Shown: positions 33,871 to 43,499 of the stretch, one piece after another
Layout: each line of letters opens with the position of its first letter
Numbering within the stretch: position 1 is the first letter of the stretch
From: an uncultured Bacteroidales bacterium
GTDB taxonomy: Bacteria > Bacteroidota > Bacteroidia > Bacteroidales > FEN-979
Direction of reading: 5' to 3'
DNA length: 45,240 nt
Assembly: GCA_903926565.1 (NCBI GenBank)
Contig: CAIYJU010000101.1
Location: 1 to 45,240, forward strand
Translations under genes and position numbers: made by a program
The notes under the pieces: generated by a model
What the model saw: the letters and a program-made list of their open reading frames with translations, nothing else
The model's database searches: none
Told to the model about the DNA's origin: nothing

Positions 33871-36594
33871 CCGGTAGTTTTTTAGAAATCTGCCGGCTCC
33901 TACAACCAGGTTAAGTTGGGCATTATTTTCAAGGAAACCCACGTCAAACGGGGTATTTCCCCGGATGCCAGATTCGAGTTCACGGTACCCGTTCTGATCA
34001 AATAAAAAGAGTTCATTGGTCTCTGGAACAACATATCCGATCATTGCCTTTCCATTATTACCATTTAACACGAAAGGGGGATGGCTGATTTCACGGCGAA
34101 ATGCATAAGAGTAAACTAATTTATAATTACGGTTGTAATAATAAATGTTGTTTTTATCAGAAAAGATAAACTCCGGCTGGCCATTTCCACTGATGTCTTC
34201 ATAGAAGAACCGGTGCCCCGGAGAAAACAGGTTCATCGTAACCTCACTGGTGTGGCCGTTTTCCTGGATAAAGATCACTTTACCGTCCTGTCCGGTCGTG
34301 ATAAAGGTCCCTTTTTTATTGGTTTTATTCACATGAAATCCTGATAACGGGGCGTGGGTGAATTTTGGCCCCGGGGTAATCTGAACATCCCCGGTGCGGT
34401 CGAGGATCATGGTATTACCCGTGATACCCGACACAAGTATGTAATCTTTATTCCCAACCGTAAAACAGGAAACAGGCTCGGTGACATCCTCCTTAAGGTT
34501 TGGACGTTTCCAACCATACTGGGAAACTCCATCCATGGTGAAGCAATAGATCCTGTTATCCTGGAAAGCCACCATGATACTGTAATCCAGATTTTTATCC
34601 CAATCTGTTACGGTGATCCCATTGGTGGCGTGCAGTGGAAAACGCATCGGGAATTTATCTGCGAACCTGCCATCGGAATGAAGAAGGTAGAGGTGGGTGT
34701 CTGTGTTGAAAAGTAAAAATAATGAATCACTGCCGTGAAGCTGAACGGTTTGGATATTACCCAGCATTTTGCCCATGATATGCAACTTCCAGGCAATGTG
34801 GCCCTGGTTGTTGACCATATAGAGATTGTTGGAAATGTCGGATACGACAACTGCCATATTTCCGGTGGTTGAAGTCTTTATGATCTTTGGCTGCCCCACA
34901 ATGGTCGTATCAAGGCCGGCATGCCATTGCAAGGGGCCTTCCTTGCCAAGGTTAGGGTCGTAACGCAGGAAGAAGCTTGAATAGAACTGACCTCCTGAGT
35001 TGCTGTACTGGAATGCAACCGATTCAAATTTGCGGAGGGTGTCCATCATCGGGTTCAATTGATCCGAAAGATCCTGGTTGAGGAGCCTTTTTAATGAATT
35101 TGCAGCCTTACGTGTATTGAAATAGGTGAAAATATTTGATTTGTCAGATAAATTGACGTCAAAATCATTATATACCCTGTCGTTTGAAAGTGTCGCCCTG
35201 TCAGATGCCGCATCAATAACAGTCTCAAGATCCCTGGGGTGGGCTGCGAAAACAATGTAATCCTTAACAAAGGTGAAGCAATTGGCTTCATACTTCCCGA
35301 ACAATTCACCGAAAAGAGCGGGGATAAATGCTGGCAGGGCCAGTCTGTAGATTTTGTGACCGTTATACTGAAGGGAATCATACCTGATGCCAAGGGTATC
35401 TGCCAGCGCAAAAAGCGTTGTTGCAGTAAGCAGTGTGTCCCTGGTATTGAAACCTGTATATCCAACCTCCATGGAGGAATTCTGGTCTTCAAGCACAAAC
35501 AGGCAGCCTTCATTGCCCATCCAGGGCAGAAAGTATTCACTGACGTTTAACTGATAGCGGTCTATCAATGAAATTACATCATTTTGCTCGCCAGTAAAGT
35601 TTTCCTCACGTTGCATCCGGTTTTGAAAACGCCGACAGAACCGGGAAGGGTCGCTCCAGCCGAAGGCAGTAAAATAGAGCACTTTATCCGGTATGATGGC
35701 GGCAATCTCTTTTCGCTGCGGAGTCTGATCGGCGAAGAGTGAGAGAAACTGCTGGCTGCTGTCTGAAGCAACCGTGATGCCGTTAAATAACAGTTCATCT
35801 TTTTTAATAATAAGGTCGAGTCCGCTCCAATCCGCAAAATTCGAAAATTTCAGCAGGTCTGGAAGATCGTCTTCCAGTGTTATTTTTGACAATACAAGTG
35901 AAAAAAAGCGATAGTTGATATAGATGTTGGCATCAACTTTTTTTCCTGCAGTTGCCTGAACTTTCCTGAACCCTGAGGAGGCAGCCATGGGCGTGTTCAG
36001 CGAAAGCCGGTCAATGGCCCGTTTCACGAGGTCGGCGTGGAAACTTCCGATGAAAACCCCCTTAAGCACCGCAAAATAAAATGCTTCACGGCTGCCGCCT
36101 GATTGAATCCGGTGCAAGGTGACCGTAGAATATGGAGTTTCAGAAAGGATGGCCTTGCCTGTGTTTATTTCATTGATAAACTCAAGAATGTATGATTCAG
36201 GATCTCGCCCTGCAACGGTGGCCAGGTAGAGGGCCCCGAAATTGTTCCGGCCACTCAGGGTTATTGAGACCAGTATGTTGTACTGCTGGAAAATTTTATT
36301 GATTTTTTCATTTTTCCGGCTCGCGGAATCGACAAAATGGAGCTCGTTTTTTACCGTGATGATGCCCGGGAAGCGCGAAAGTGCCCGCCAAAGAAGGTTC
36401 GACCTGTTAAGTTCCCCGAGCAGGTTACCTGCCTTGTTCAGCTGGATGATGAGGGCTGTGTTCCCCGGAATGGCATTGAAGGGTGATTCTGAAGGCGGCT
36501 GGAATTTATTATACAGCGTAAAGCCGAGCCAGGAAAAACCTGCCACAGCAATAGTCACTGCAACTGCAATCAGAATGGTTCTGAAATTCCTCAT
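33856..36594 (-). CDS. Large DUF3352-like membrane-anchored protein
   Basis: 912 residues. An N-terminal membrane segment (about 6-28) anchors a large exported domain. Residues 40 to about 540 have the layout of DUF3352 proteins in Bacteroidota (IPGNTALIIQLNKAGNLL, SGFRKV, VAFQYSNSGG). The last part (about 590-900) is a beta-propeller-like repeat region (NMAVVVSDISNNLYMVNNQG, and QGHIAWKLH). No catalytic motif. Single-gene unit; ends 15 bases inside the convergent glucosaminidase gene. A perfect TACCTTTG at 36630-36623 precedes it. Function unknown. Confidence 0.75.
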   Translation of the reverse strand: MRNFRTILIAVAVTIAVAGFSWLGFTLYNKFQPPSESPFNAIPGNTALIIQLNKAGNLLGELNRSNLLWRALSRFPGIITVKNELHFVDSASRKNEKINKIFQQYNILVSITLSGRNNFGALYLATVAGRDPESYILEFINEINTGKAILSETPYSTVTLHRIQSGGSREAFYFAVLKGVFIGSFHADLVKRAIDRLSLNTPMAASSGFRKVQATAGKKVDANIYINYRFFSLVLSKITLEDDLPDLLKFSNFADWSGLDLIIKKDELLFNGITVASDSSQQFLSLFADQTPQRKEIAAIIPDKVLYFTAFGWSDPSRFCRRFQNRMQREENFTGEQNDVISLIDRYQLNVSEYFLPWMGNEGCLFVLEDQNSSMEVGYTGFNTRDTLLTATTLFALADTLGIRYDSLQYNGHKIYRLALPAFIPALFGELFGKYEANCFTFVKDYIVFAAHPRDLETVIDAASDRATLSNDRVYNDFDVNLSDKSNIFTYFNTRKAANSLKRLLNQDLSDQLNPMMDTLRKFESVAFQYSNSGGQFYSSFFLRYDPNLGKEGPLQWHAGLDTTIVGQPKIIKTSTTGNMAVVVSDISNNLYMVNNQGHIAWKLHIMGKMLGNIQTVQLHGSDSLFLLFNTDTHLYLLHSDGRFADKFPMRFPLHATNGITVTDWDKNLDYSIMVAFQDNRIYCFTMDGVSQYGWKRPNLKEDVTEPVSCFTVGNKDYILVSGITGNTMILDRTGDVQITPGPKFTHAPLSGFHVNKTNKKGTFITTGQDGKVIFIQENGHTSEVTMNLFSPGHRFFYEDISGNGQPEFIFSDKNNIYYYNRNYKLVYSYAFRREISHPPFVLNGNNGKAMIGYVVPETNELFLFDQNGYRELESGIRGNTPFDVGFLENNAQLNLVVGAGRFLKNYRLPKP

Positions 36595-36622
36595 TGATGG
36601 TTTTTGTTGGGAAAAACCGCGG

Positions 36623-36630
36623 CAAAGGTA
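36623..36630 (-). promoter_or_regulatory. -7 promoter element for DUF3352-like gene
   Basis: Minus strand TACCTTTG, a perfect TAnnTTTG, 28 bases before ATG 36594. A TTCG lies about 21 bases upstream as a poor -33 box. Confidence 0.45.
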
Positions 36631-36703
36631 TGATGAAGAAATAAATTATGACGAAAAAGTTTTCAATAGCTAAGAGGTGAATTGTTAATTGCGGTAAAAA
36701 AAA

Positions 36704-36736
36704 ACGGACAGGCGAATGGGCGGTGAGGCGGTCGGA
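36704..36736. repeat. Degenerate GGACAGGCGAATGGGCGGTGAGG repeat
   Basis: A short series of drifting GGACAGG/GGCGG words between the DUF3352-like promoter and the end of rnhB. The same words as those inside hpdA (24836-24901). Confidence 0.5.
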
Positions 36737-36737
36737 C

Positions 36738-37325
36738 CTAACGGGTTGCAGGCAGCATCCTGAATGTTTTCCTATGATATGGGGTTATTCCAATTTCTGT
36801 AATGACATTCCTGTGTTTTTCAGATGGATAACCCTTGTTACTGTTCCATCCATACGCCGGGTATTCTGAATGGATACGGCACATGAACTCATCGCGGTAA
36901 GTCTTCGCCAATACTGATGCTGCAGCAATAGAAAGAAATTTTTCATCTCCTTTCACAATGCAATTGTGAGGGATCCCGAAATAAGGTTTAAACCTGTTTC
37001 CATCGATCAGCAGCAATTCCGGCCGGGTTGTAAGCTGATCAACTGCATGATGCATGGCAAGGACTGAAGCCCACAGGATATTTATCTCATCAATGATTCC
37101 TGCATCAATGCTGGCTACCGCCCAGGCGATGGCGTTGGATTCAATAACAGGGCGCAATCTGTCACGTTGTTTCTCCGAAAGTTGTTTTGAATCCGTCAGA
37201 ATCGGATCACTGAAATCGCGCGGAAGAATGACTGCTGCAGCAAACACAGGTCCTGCAAGACACCCGCGACCCGCTTCGTCGCAGCCTGCTTCTATAAGAT
37301 TTTCAGAATAATGACTGAGCAGCAT
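36738..37325 (-). CDS. rnhB: Ribonuclease HII
   Basis: About 195 residues from ATG 37325 ([10 protein letters not shown]), chosen to avoid overlap with the DUF6427 gene; ATG 37349 is also in frame. Motifs: [15 protein letters not shown] with the catalytic Asp-Glu, [58 protein letters not shown] and [14 protein letters not shown]. It removes single ribonucleotides from DNA. Usual length for RNase HII. Confidence 0.94.
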   Translation of the reverse strand: MLLSHYSENLIEAGCDEAGRGCLAGPVFAAAVILPRDFSDPILTDSKQLSEKQRDRLRPVIESNAIAWAVASIDAGIIDEINILWASVLAMHHAVDQLTTRPELLLIDGNRFKPYFGIPHNCIVKGDEKFLSIAAASVLAKTYRDEFMCRIHSEYPAYGWNSNKGYPSEKHRNVITEIGITPYHRKTFRMLPATR

Positions 37326-37336
37326 GTGACAAGGCA

Positions 37337-38332
37337 TCAATGATACCAAAGATTGTGAATAAATAAATTGTTAAGCAGGACAATTAAAAAATAGACCAGG
37401 AGGATGATCTCGGCCACCCTTGTCTTTTTTAAGCCGATGAGTGTTCCTGTAATTACCATTGAAAGCGCTGGCATGGCCAATGCCGGATGAAAGATAGCCA
37501 TCGATCTGGAATAAACGAAAGAGAGTACGGTGAACAACAACGTCCAGAGTAAAATATTGGCTTTCACCCGAACCTCAACGGTTCTTTGAGGGCCGCTCCG
37601 GAACTGCATAATGCCCCATAAAGCCAGCAGCAGCGTAAATCCTGACAGTATCCAGAAATCATTGTGAAAAGGATTTGGGAAAACAAGGATATGACTGAAG
37701 AATGTTTTGTATTCCAGCAACCTGACAATGAATTCGTCGTGCCAGAAAAACCAGACAGCCAGGTAGATGAAAGGGGTGATAAGCCCGGTAATTGCCGCCA
37801 TCCAGGCCCTCCAGTTCCCGGCCCGGAAAACAAGGAAACTGATAATTACGAAAATAAACCACAGGATAAACGGTAAATAAAACATACTGGCGATGGCAGT
37901 AAAGAATCCTGCTGCGAAAATCCTGTCAAGATGTTCGGGCCGGTTATATGAGATCAGCAGGTGGTATAAAATCAGGATCATAAATCCCAGTGCAATGTTA
38001 ATGGGATTGAGGGTAAGCTGACCCGGGAGAAAACTCATCATTACAAGGAAAACGAGGGCGGAAAGTGAAGAGTTTTTCAACACGAGTTCATGGTAGCTTA
38101 ATATGCGGGTCAGCCAGTAGGTTTCTGCGATCACAATGCAAAAACCAAGTGCGGTCGCCAAAAACGGCATCGGGCCAATTAAACTGAACAGGAGGGAATA
38201 TAAAGGTACAGGAATCTCCGGGAGAGGCATTCCCGGAGGGTTGAGAAATGCATTGCCCCACAAGGCTAATCCTGTTATTCCGATTACCAGGTATTGGATA
38301 AAGAAGCTGGATTTGAAAAATTTGATGAACAC
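37337..38332 (-). CDS. DUF6427 family integral membrane protein
   Basis: 331 residues with about nine membrane helices and almost no large loop outside the membrane. The N-terminal [18 protein letters not shown] and the pattern of helices are typical of the Bacteroidota DUF6427 family. Function unknown. It lies between purD and rnhB on the same strand. Confidence 0.7.
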   Translation of the reverse strand: MFIKFFKSSFFIQYLVIGITGLALWGNAFLNPPGMPLPEIPVPLYSLLFSLIGPMPFLATALGFCIVIAETYWLTRILSYHELVLKNSSLSALVFLVMMSFLPGQLTLNPINIALGFMILILYHLLISYNRPEHLDRIFAAGFFTAIASMFYLPFILWFIFVIISFLVFRAGNWRAWMAAITGLITPFIYLAVWFFWHDEFIVRLLEYKTFFSHILVFPNPFHNDFWILSGFTLLLALWGIMQFRSGPQRTVEVRVKANILLWTLLFTVLSFVYSRSMAIFHPALAMPALSMVITGTLIGLKKTRVAEIILLVYFLIVLLNNLFIHNLWYH

Positions 38333-38340
38333 TTTTATCT

Positions 38341-38366
38341 AAGTGTTAAGTGTTAAGTGTTAAGTG
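38341..38366. repeat. Tandem 7-bp repeat AAGTGTT x 3.7
   Basis: Four head-to-tail copies (the last is AAGTGCG) in the 49-base gap between purD and the DUF6427 gene. The only exact tandem among the short word repeats seen here. Confidence 0.8.
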
Positions 38367-38381
38367 CGAGGCGGATGCCGG

Positions 38382-39662
38382 TTAAAGGTCAAAACCGATA
38401 TCCGTTCGAAAGTGCTTTCCTTCAAAGTTTATCTGCGCTGCATTTTTATATGATTTGCCAAGGGCTTCCTGCATGGTCAGCCCCATCGATGTGACTGCCA
38501 TTACACGCCCTCCGTTCGAAACAGCATGTCCCTTTTCTGAATTCAATTTGGTTCCTGCATGAAATACCAGGCTGTCATTCACCTTCTCTTCGCCCGCAAT
38601 GACCTTTCCCTTTTCATAAGCTTCAGGATATCCGTTTGAAACAAGCATCACAGAAGCTGCAAATTGGGGATCCACCGAGATTGTTTCAGTATCCAGTGAC
38701 TGATTTGCCACCGCCTTAAACAACTGAACGAGATCATTTCTGAGGCGTGGGATCAGCGATTCGGTTTCAGGATCGCCCAAACGGCAGTTGTATTCGATAA
38801 CATACGGATCTTCGCCCACCTTGATCAATCCGAAGAAGATAAATCCTTTATATTCAATTCCTTCTGCAAGCAATCCGCTCATGGTAGGCAGTATGATCTG
38901 TTGTTTCACTTTCTCCATGAAGATATCATCAGCGAAAGGAACCGGTGAAATTGACCCCATTCCGCCTGTATTCGGACCGGTATCGCCTTCTCCGATTTTT
39001 TTATAATCTTTGGCTTCGGGAAGAAGCAGGTAATTTTTCCCATCTGCAAGAATAAACACAGAAAGCTCAATGCCTGACAAAAATTCTTCGATGACCACCT
39101 GTTGAGATGCCGCGCCGAAGCTGGAATCCTCCAGCATGTGCCTGAGTTCTTTGACCGCTTCCCCCAGGTCTTTGCAAATGATGACCCCTTTGCCGGAGGC
39201 CAGGCCGTCGGCTTTTAAAACATATGGAGCACTCAGTGTATGAAGAAATTCAATTCCCTTATCAAGGGATGTTATATCAAAAGTTTGGTGCCGGGCGGTT
39301 GGAATTCCATTTCTGTTCATAAACTGCTTGGCAAAATCTTTACTGCCTTCCAGCATGGCTGCTTTTTTTACCGGTCCGATCACCGGAACATGACGGATAT
39401 CCTGGTCCGCAAGAAAGAAATCATGAATGCCATTTACCAGGGGATCCTCAGGACCGACAATCACCATGTTGATGTTCAGGGCAATCACGGCATCCCTGAT
39501 GCTGTGGAAGTCAGTTAAATCAAGTTCCAGGTTGGTTCCGGTTTTTGAAGTCCCAGCATTCCCGGGAGCAATATATAATTTTGTAAGTAGCGGGCTTTGA
39601 GAGAGTTTCCATGCCAATGCATGCTCACGCCCCCCCGAACCCAGCAGAAGGATGTTCATCAT
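38382..39662 (-). CDS. purD: Phosphoribosylamine-glycine ligase
   Basis: 426 residues; the second step of purine synthesis, joining glycine to 5-phosphoribosylamine. N-terminal LLLGSGGREHALAWKL, VGPEDPLVNG, the ATP-grasp part with LKADGLASGKGV, the GPNTGGMGSISP loop, YNCRLGDPETESL and SNGGRVMAVTS. Normal length. Two ATGs are adjacent (MMN); the second is equally likely. Its start is two bases from the upstream glycosyltransferase stop. Confidence 0.95.
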   Translation of the reverse strand: MMNILLLGSGGREHALAWKLSQSPLLTKLYIAPGNAGTSKTGTNLELDLTDFHSIRDAVIALNINMVIVGPEDPLVNGIHDFFLADQDIRHVPVIGPVKKAAMLEGSKDFAKQFMNRNGIPTARHQTFDITSLDKGIEFLHTLSAPYVLKADGLASGKGVIICKDLGEAVKELRHMLEDSSFGAASQQVVIEEFLSGIELSVFILADGKNYLLLPEAKDYKKIGEGDTGPNTGGMGSISPVPFADDIFMEKVKQQIILPTMSGLLAEGIEYKGFIFFGLIKVGEDPYVIEYNCRLGDPETESLIPRLRNDLVQLFKAVANQSLDTETISVDPQFAASVMLVSNGYPEAYEKGKVIAGEEKVNDSLVFHAGTKLNSEKGHAVSNGGRVMAVTSMGLTMQEALGKSYKNAAQINFEGKHFRTDIGFDL

Positions 39663-39664
39663 TG

Positions 39665-40792
39665 TCAGGATTTAACGGCTTTTTCAATAGATTCCCACAA
39701 ACGGTCGGCAGTTTGCTGCCACGAGAACATGTCTCTCCTGCGACGACCCCTGGTAATCAGCTCTTCCCGGATGCTTTCGTATTGGTATGCTTTGTACAGT
39801 GCTTCTGCTATGGATTCCGGATCAAAAGGATTCACCAGGATAGCGGCATCACCTGCAACCTCAGGCATCGAGGTAACATTGGATGTAATGACGGGGACAT
39901 CGCAGCGGAAAGCCTCAACAATCGGGATACCGAATCCTTCAAAATAGGATACATAAGTGAGGGCAATGGCTGAACCAAGAACATTTGCAAGCTCATCGAT
40001 GTCAAGGCGTCCGGTAAAAATTACATCATCGGAGTAGATCATCCTGTTAAATGCCAGGTCGATGTCACGTGTCCACCATTTCCTTGCTCCGACGATCAGC
40101 AGCTTCACATCAGAAGGATTTGATTTCTTGAAAAGGTCGAAAGCGCGGAAAAGGTTCACCAGATTTTTCCTCGGATGCAGGGAACCTATGAAGATAAAAT
40201 AGGGGAGTCCATTGCTGTATGCCGCGCGAACTTTCAGTTTCTCCTGTTTGGTCAAAGGGTGGTACGCATCATTGGCACCGTCGAAAACAACATCGATCTT
40301 GTCAGCAGGCACCTTGTACTGTTTCACGATATCAGCCTTCGAATATTCCGATACGGTTGCAATACGTGCCGCTTTTGCCGCATATTTTGGAAAATACTGC
40401 CGGTAGAATCTGCGTGTCCATAAGGGAATATCCTGAGGATAGTGTTCAAAGTTCAGATCGTGAAAAACCGCCATGGATTTCACCGGGGTTTTTAAAGATA
40501 AAAAACCGTCGGGCGACAGGAAAAGATCCGGTTTAATCCGCTCCAGCAGTTTGGGAATGAATAACTCAAACCAGGCATAATAGAGTACAGGATGACGGGC
40601 ATGCGGATACTGAATGATCGGCGTGATGTTATCAGCAAACAGGAATTCAGGATCATAGTCACGATCAAAGATGAAAAAGAACTGATGCTCTGGATGTTGG
40701 GTCGTAATACGTTTCAGGGATTCATACGTAAACCAACCAATTCCTTCGAGTCTGTTCTGAATAAGCAGCCGGGTATTAACAGCGATGTTCAT
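39665..40792 (-). CDS. Glycosyltransferase, GT4 family
   Basis: About 375 residues from ATG 40792 (MNIAVNTRLLIQNRLEGIGW); further upstream is non-homologous. N-terminal Rossmann fold (GIGWFTYE, FLSPDGFLS, FHDLNFEHYP), then the second fold with FIGSLHPRKNL, a GRLDIDELANVL segment and the nucleotide-sugar-binding YVSYFEGFGIPIVEAFRCDVP. Probably adds a sugar to a polysaccharide or glycolipid. Divergent from the flippase gene, 88 bases away. Confidence 0.88.
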   Translation of the reverse strand: MNIAVNTRLLIQNRLEGIGWFTYESLKRITTQHPEHQFFFIFDRDYDPEFLFADNITPIIQYPHARHPVLYYAWFELFIPKLLERIKPDLFLSPDGFLSLKTPVKSMAVFHDLNFEHYPQDIPLWTRRFYRQYFPKYAAKAARIATVSEYSKADIVKQYKVPADKIDVVFDGANDAYHPLTKQEKLKVRAAYSNGLPYFIFIGSLHPRKNLVNLFRAFDLFKKSNPSDVKLLIVGARKWWTRDIDLAFNRMIYSDDVIFTGRLDIDELANVLGSAIALTYVSYFEGFGIPIVEAFRCDVPVITSNVTSMPEVAGDAAILVNPFDPESIAEALYKAYQYESIREELITRGRRRRDMFSWQQTADRLWESIEKAVKS

Positions 40793-40801
40793 TAATTTTC
40801 T

Positions 40802-40809
40802 TAACTTTG
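40802..40809 (+). promoter_or_regulatory. -7 promoter element for flippase gene
   Basis: TAACTTTG, perfect TAnnTTTG, 71 bases before ATG 40881 in the divergent gap with the glycosyltransferase. The -33 box is not convincing. Confidence 0.35.
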
Positions 40810-40880
40810 TAGCAAATATCTGAATTTTTTTTGAGTTATAATAAAAAGTTACCGCTCCTGGCAACTTTTATTCTTGGTTC

Positions 40881-42356
40881 ATGCAGCGGAAGTTCCTGAC
40901 AAACCTGGGGTTACTCCTTTTTTTAAATCTTCTCATTAAACCTGTATGGATTTTTGGGATAGACCTAACCGTACAAAAAATTGTTGGGGTGGGGGATTAT
41001 GGCTTCTATTTTGTAATCCTGAATTTTTCCTTCCTGTTCAACATCATCCTCGACCTTGGGATCACCAATTTCAATAACCGGAATATCGCTCAGAACAACC
41101 ATCTGCTGAATAAGCATTTTTCAGGGATTCTGGTTCTGAAACTGCTTTTGGGCCTTACTTATGTCGTCATTGCATTCGTTGTTGCATTAATCCTGAGATA
41201 CAATGCTGACCAGTTCAGGCTTTTGGGCTGGCTTGCACTTAATCAGTTCCTTTTGTCTTTCATCCTTTACCTGCGATCGAATATCTCGGGCTTCATGATG
41301 TTTAAAACCGACAGCATGTTGTCGGTACTCGATCGTTTGCTGATGATCCTTTTCTGCGGTATATTGCTATGGGGGCACCTGACTGCCGTGCCGTTCCGCA
41401 TTGAGTGGTTTGTTTATTCCCAGACTGCTGCCTATTCAATTACAGCTGCACTGGCCTTTATCATTGTGGTTAAAAAGGCACGGTTTCGCAAACTTAATTG
41501 GAACTGGCCGTTTTTCCTCATGATCATGAAGCAGAGTTTGCCCTTTGCATTGCTGGTTTTGCTGATGACATGCTACAACCGCCTGGATCCGGTGATGATG
41601 GAATACCTGCTTCCCAAGGAGACTGGAAACGAGCAGGTTGGTATCTATGCTTCGGGTTTCCGGTTGCTTGATGCGGCAAATATGATTGCCTATCTTTTTG
41701 GGGTACTTCTCGTTCCGATCTTCTCAAAAATGATCAAAAAGAAACAGCCCATCGAGCACATGCTTAAACTGTCATTTACGCTCATCATCACCCTGGCCAT
41801 CATTGTTGGTTTTGGTTCATTCTTTTATAGTTATGAAATGATGGATCTTTTGTATGATACACATATTCAGGCATCTACAGACGTTTTTCGCCTGTTGATA
41901 CCGGGTTTCATTGCCGTATCCACAACCTACATCTTTGGCACACTGCTCACGGCAAACGGGAACCTGAGGCAACTCAACATGATTGCATTTTTTGGCCTGG
42001 TTATCAATTTAATTCTTAACTATATGCTCATCCCCCGGCTGTTGGCTCCGGGGTCTGCAATCTCGAGCCTGGTTACTCAGTTCACCATGGCCATCCTCCA
42101 GGTTCTGATGGTACAGCGAATTTTCAAATTTAGTGTCAATTACCGGTATCTGCTCACCCTCCTGGTATTTTTGGGCGGGGTAATCGCCTTCAATGTGATA
42201 TCAAAAATATTAGTTATTCCATACCCTTTCCTTCCAATCAATTATGCATGGGTGGGGAACTTTACACTGATGCTTGTTTCGTCGGTTGTTCTTGCCGCCT
42301 TTTTGCGTCTTTGGAGTTTCGGTTCCCTGGTCAAGATTTTGCGCGAAGACCGCTGA
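40881..42356 (+). CDS. Polysaccharide flippase (Wzx/MATE-like)
   Basis: 491 residues with 12-14 membrane helices, of the polysaccharide transport (PST/MviN-like) family. Conserved region near the start (KPVWIFGIDLTVQKIVGVGD) and GIYASGFRLLDAANMIAYLFG are typical. It would move lipid-linked oligosaccharide units across the inner membrane for O-antigen or capsule. The first gene of a surface polysaccharide locus that continues past the window. Confidence 0.85.
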   Translation: MQRKFLTNLGLLLFLNLLIKPVWIFGIDLTVQKIVGVGDYGFYFVILNFSFLFNIILDLGITNFNNRNIAQNNHLLNKHFSGILVLKLLLGLTYVVIAFVVALILRYNADQFRLLGWLALNQFLLSFILYLRSNISGFMMFKTDSMLSVLDRLLMILFCGILLWGHLTAVPFRIEWFVYSQTAAYSITAALAFIIVVKKARFRKLNWNWPFFLMIMKQSLPFALLVLLMTCYNRLDPVMMEYLLPKETGNEQVGIYASGFRLLDAANMIAYLFGVLLVPIFSKMIKKKQPIEHMLKLSFTLIITLAIIVGFGSFFYSYEMMDLLYDTHIQASTDVFRLLIPGFIAVSTTYIFGTLLTANGNLRQLNMIAFFGLVINLILNYMLIPRLLAPGSAISSLVTQFTMAILQVLMVQRIFKFSVNYRYLLTLLVFLGGVIAFNVISKILVIPYPFLPINYAWVGNFTLMLVSSVVLAAFLRLWSFGSLVKILREDR

Positions 42357-42382
42357 TTATTTAGCCTTTCCATGTAACTTAC

Positions 42383-42414
42383 TTTGGTACATTACGTATT
42401 AATACCTACCTTTG
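42383..42414 (+). promoter_or_regulatory. Promoter for chain-length regulator operon
   Basis: TTTG (42383-42386), a 20-base spacer and TACCTTTG (42407-42414), near-perfect consensus. The start codon at 42438 is 24 bases on. This shows that the TTG-initiated extension at 42384 is not coding. Confidence 0.65.
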
Positions 42415-42437
42415 AGCCCAATTTTGAAAAGTCATCT

Positions 42438-43484
42438 ATGGCCAGTGAAATGAAAAAAGGAGAAGATTTCGACTCGTCCAATCTCGTAATTTTTCTCTAT
42501 AAATGGCGTAAACCCTTGTTCATCGTGATGGTTATTGCCCTGGTGTGTTCCTGGTTTTTTTCGTCCCCCTGGTTCATTACACCCAAATTCAGGTCAACAG
42601 TAATCATGTTCCCGGCAAGCAGCAGTTCAATCTCGAAATCATTGCTGAATGAGCAGTCTGTAAAAGGACAGGATATTACAGCGTTTGGCGAGGATGACCA
42701 GGCGGAACAACTGCTTCAGATACTTAATTCAAATAAAATCCGCGATCGGGTCATGCACAAGTTTGATCTGATGCGTCATTATGACATTGACAGTACCTCT
42801 GATGTTAAATACTCCAATCTTTTCAAGGAGTACGACAACAACATTACCTTCAGACGGACTGAATTCATGGCTGTTCAGATTTCGGTGTACGATAAAGACC
42901 CGCAGGTAGCGGCTGATATTGCCAACACCATTGCTTCATTGCTTGACTCAGCGAAAAATGACATGATGCGTCAGCGCTCTGTCAAAGGGTTCAGGGTAGT
43001 GGAGGCTGAATACAATTCCATGAAAGCAGAAAAGGATAAAATTGTTGATTCCCTGATCACCCTCGGAGGGCTGGGCGTCAATGATGTTGAATACCAGTCA
43101 CAGGTTCTTAACCAGCAGAATGCCATTGCCATCATGAATGGAAATCGCACGGCACAGGCTGCATTGCAGAAGAAACTCGATATTTTGGGTAAATATGGTG
43201 GTATTTATATGGCACTGAAAAATTCACTGGAATTTAAAACGGAACAGTTGATTTTGCTGGAGACAAAATATAAGCAGGCAAAAGTAGATGCCGAGGAAAA
43301 CCTTCCGCAGAAATTCATTGTGAGTGATGCCTATAAAGCTGAACGCAAATCCTATCCCATGCGCTGGCTTATCATCATGGTTTCGACAGTAGCGGCACTT
43401 TTTATGTCGATCATCGTGATCATGGTCATGGAAAAAATTTCAGATTACAATTCTCACAAAAAATTTCAGATAGGGCAATCATAA
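42438..43484 (+). CDS. Wzz-like polysaccharide chain-length protein (first copy)
   Basis: About 348 residues from ATG 42438 (MASEMKKGED). Two membrane segments, near 27-48 and near the C-terminus (about 308-330), with a large helical periplasmic part between them, as in Wzz/PCP-2 proteins. The stretch RSTVIMFPASSSSISKSLLNE and the helix that follows fit. The end KAERKSYPMRWLIIMVSTVAA is the second membrane span with its preceding proline. No tyrosine-kinase domain. Likely sets the chain length of the O-antigen or capsule. Next gene is a paralogue, 15 bases on. Confidence 0.82.
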   Translation: MASEMKKGEDFDSSNLVIFLYKWRKPLFIVMVIALVCSWFFSSPWFITPKFRSTVIMFPASSSSISKSLLNEQSVKGQDITAFGEDDQAEQLLQILNSNKIRDRVMHKFDLMRHYDIDSTSDVKYSNLFKEYDNNITFRRTEFMAVQISVYDKDPQVAADIANTIASLLDSAKNDMMRQRSVKGFRVVEAEYNSMKAEKDKIVDSLITLGGLGVNDVEYQSQVLNQQNAIAIMNGNRTAQAALQKKLDILGKYGGIYMALKNSLEFKTEQLILLETKYKQAKVDAEENLPQKFIVSDAYKAERKSYPMRWLIIMVSTVAALFMSIIVIMVMEKISDYNSHKKFQIGQS

Positions 43485-43499
43485 AATAAAATCCAATAT

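Noticed and set aside
42384..42437. TTG-initiated extension of the first chain-length gene
   Set aside because: It overlaps a good promoter; ATG 42438 suits the family better.
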